Positions 5,788 to 5,838 of a DNA stretch of 5,838 nt are shown here, piece after piece. The notes under the pieces were generated by a model, which was not told the origin of the DNA, did not search any database, and saw nothing but the letters and a program-made list of their open reading frames with translations. The translations under genes were made by a program, and so were the position numbers. The DNA is from Bacteroidales bacterium. GTDB taxonomy: Bacteria > Bacteroidota > Bacteroidia > Bacteroidales > UBA7960. Where the stretch lies: assembly GCA_007128045.1 (NCBI GenBank), contig SKYG01000189.1, positions 1 through 5,838 on the forward strand, read 5' to 3'. How positions within the stretch are numbered: position 1 is the first letter of the stretch; every line of letters begins with the position of its first letter.

Positions 5788-5838
5788 TTGTCATCTCGAA
5801 CCTCCAGAGCGAAGCGGAGGAGGTGAGAGACCCCATAC
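5788..5838. repeat. REP-like intergenic palindrome at right edge
   Basis: The segment reads TTGTCATCTCGAAC, then CCTCC (5801-5805), an AGAGCGAAGC core, GGAGG (5816-5820), and then GTGAGAGACCCCATAC. CCTCC pairs with GGAGG, inner GC (5809-5810) can pair with GC (5814-5815), and TCTC (5794-5797) can pair with GAGA (5825-5828). From memory, elements of the form GTCATCTCGAAC ... GTGAGAGATC are a frequent intergenic repeat type. It begins 33 bases after the transferase stop and may mark the end of its transcript. Preceding bases AAGTCCCGACTCCC (5764-5777) look like another simple-repeat fragment. Confidence 0.65.

Overview
The window looks like part of a surface-glycan (lipopolysaccharide/lipooligosaccharide-type) gene cluster from a Gram-negative member of the Bacteroidota. 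That assignment is an inference. It rests on the apparent C-terminus of a TonB-dependent receptor at the left edge, the absence of convincing Shine-Dalgarno sites, an O-antigen-ligase-like protein whose motifs resemble the Bacteroidota subfamily, and intergenic spaces filled with short tandem and palindromic repeats. All genes I can support lie on the + strand.

Layout: (1) positions 3-101 hold the last 32 codons of an outer-membrane beta-barrel receptor. (2) Positions 102-392 are mostly non-coding and contain an AT-rich hairpin and one copy of a dispersed repeat. (3) Positions 393-572 encode a 59-residue membrane protein of a small conserved family, easily missed by length-filtered gene calling. 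(4) Positions 573-649 are a repeat-built leader: CAACAATT octamers flank a perfect 7-bp hairpin. (5) Positions 650-4424 hold three consecutive genes: a family 2 glycosyltransferase, a Wzy_C/O-antigen-ligase-like polytopic membrane protein, and a family 9 (heptosyltransferase-like) glycosyltransferase. The first two are almost contiguous; the third follows a short spacer containing a second copy of the dispersed repeat. (6) Positions 4425-4704 are a repeat-rich spacer: octamers, then about 9.7 copies of the heptamer AAAAGAG, then a perfect 8-bp palindrome, then an AT-rich leader. (7) Positions 4705-5754 encode a CDP-glycerol glycerophosphotransferase-like protein. (8) Positions 5755-5838 end in a REP-like palindrome running off the right edge.

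Working together (inference): the GT2 and GT9 enzymes would add sugars on the cytoplasmic side of the inner membrane. The polytopic protein would polymerise or ligate glycan on the periplasmic side. The CDP-glycerol-transferase-like protein would add a polyol-phosphate or related phospho-substituent. No export genes, nucleotide-sugar synthesis genes or CDP-glycerol synthesis gene are visible here, so the glycan cannot be identified.

I do not see a clearly new biological system. The most distinctive signal is the repeat architecture: five kinds of short repeat or palindrome sit at nearly every gene boundary. One copy overlaps the most upstream possible start codon of the GT9 gene and probably creates a false N-terminal extension. 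A second point worth checking is that two positions I remember as conserved in the ligase-like protein look substituted.
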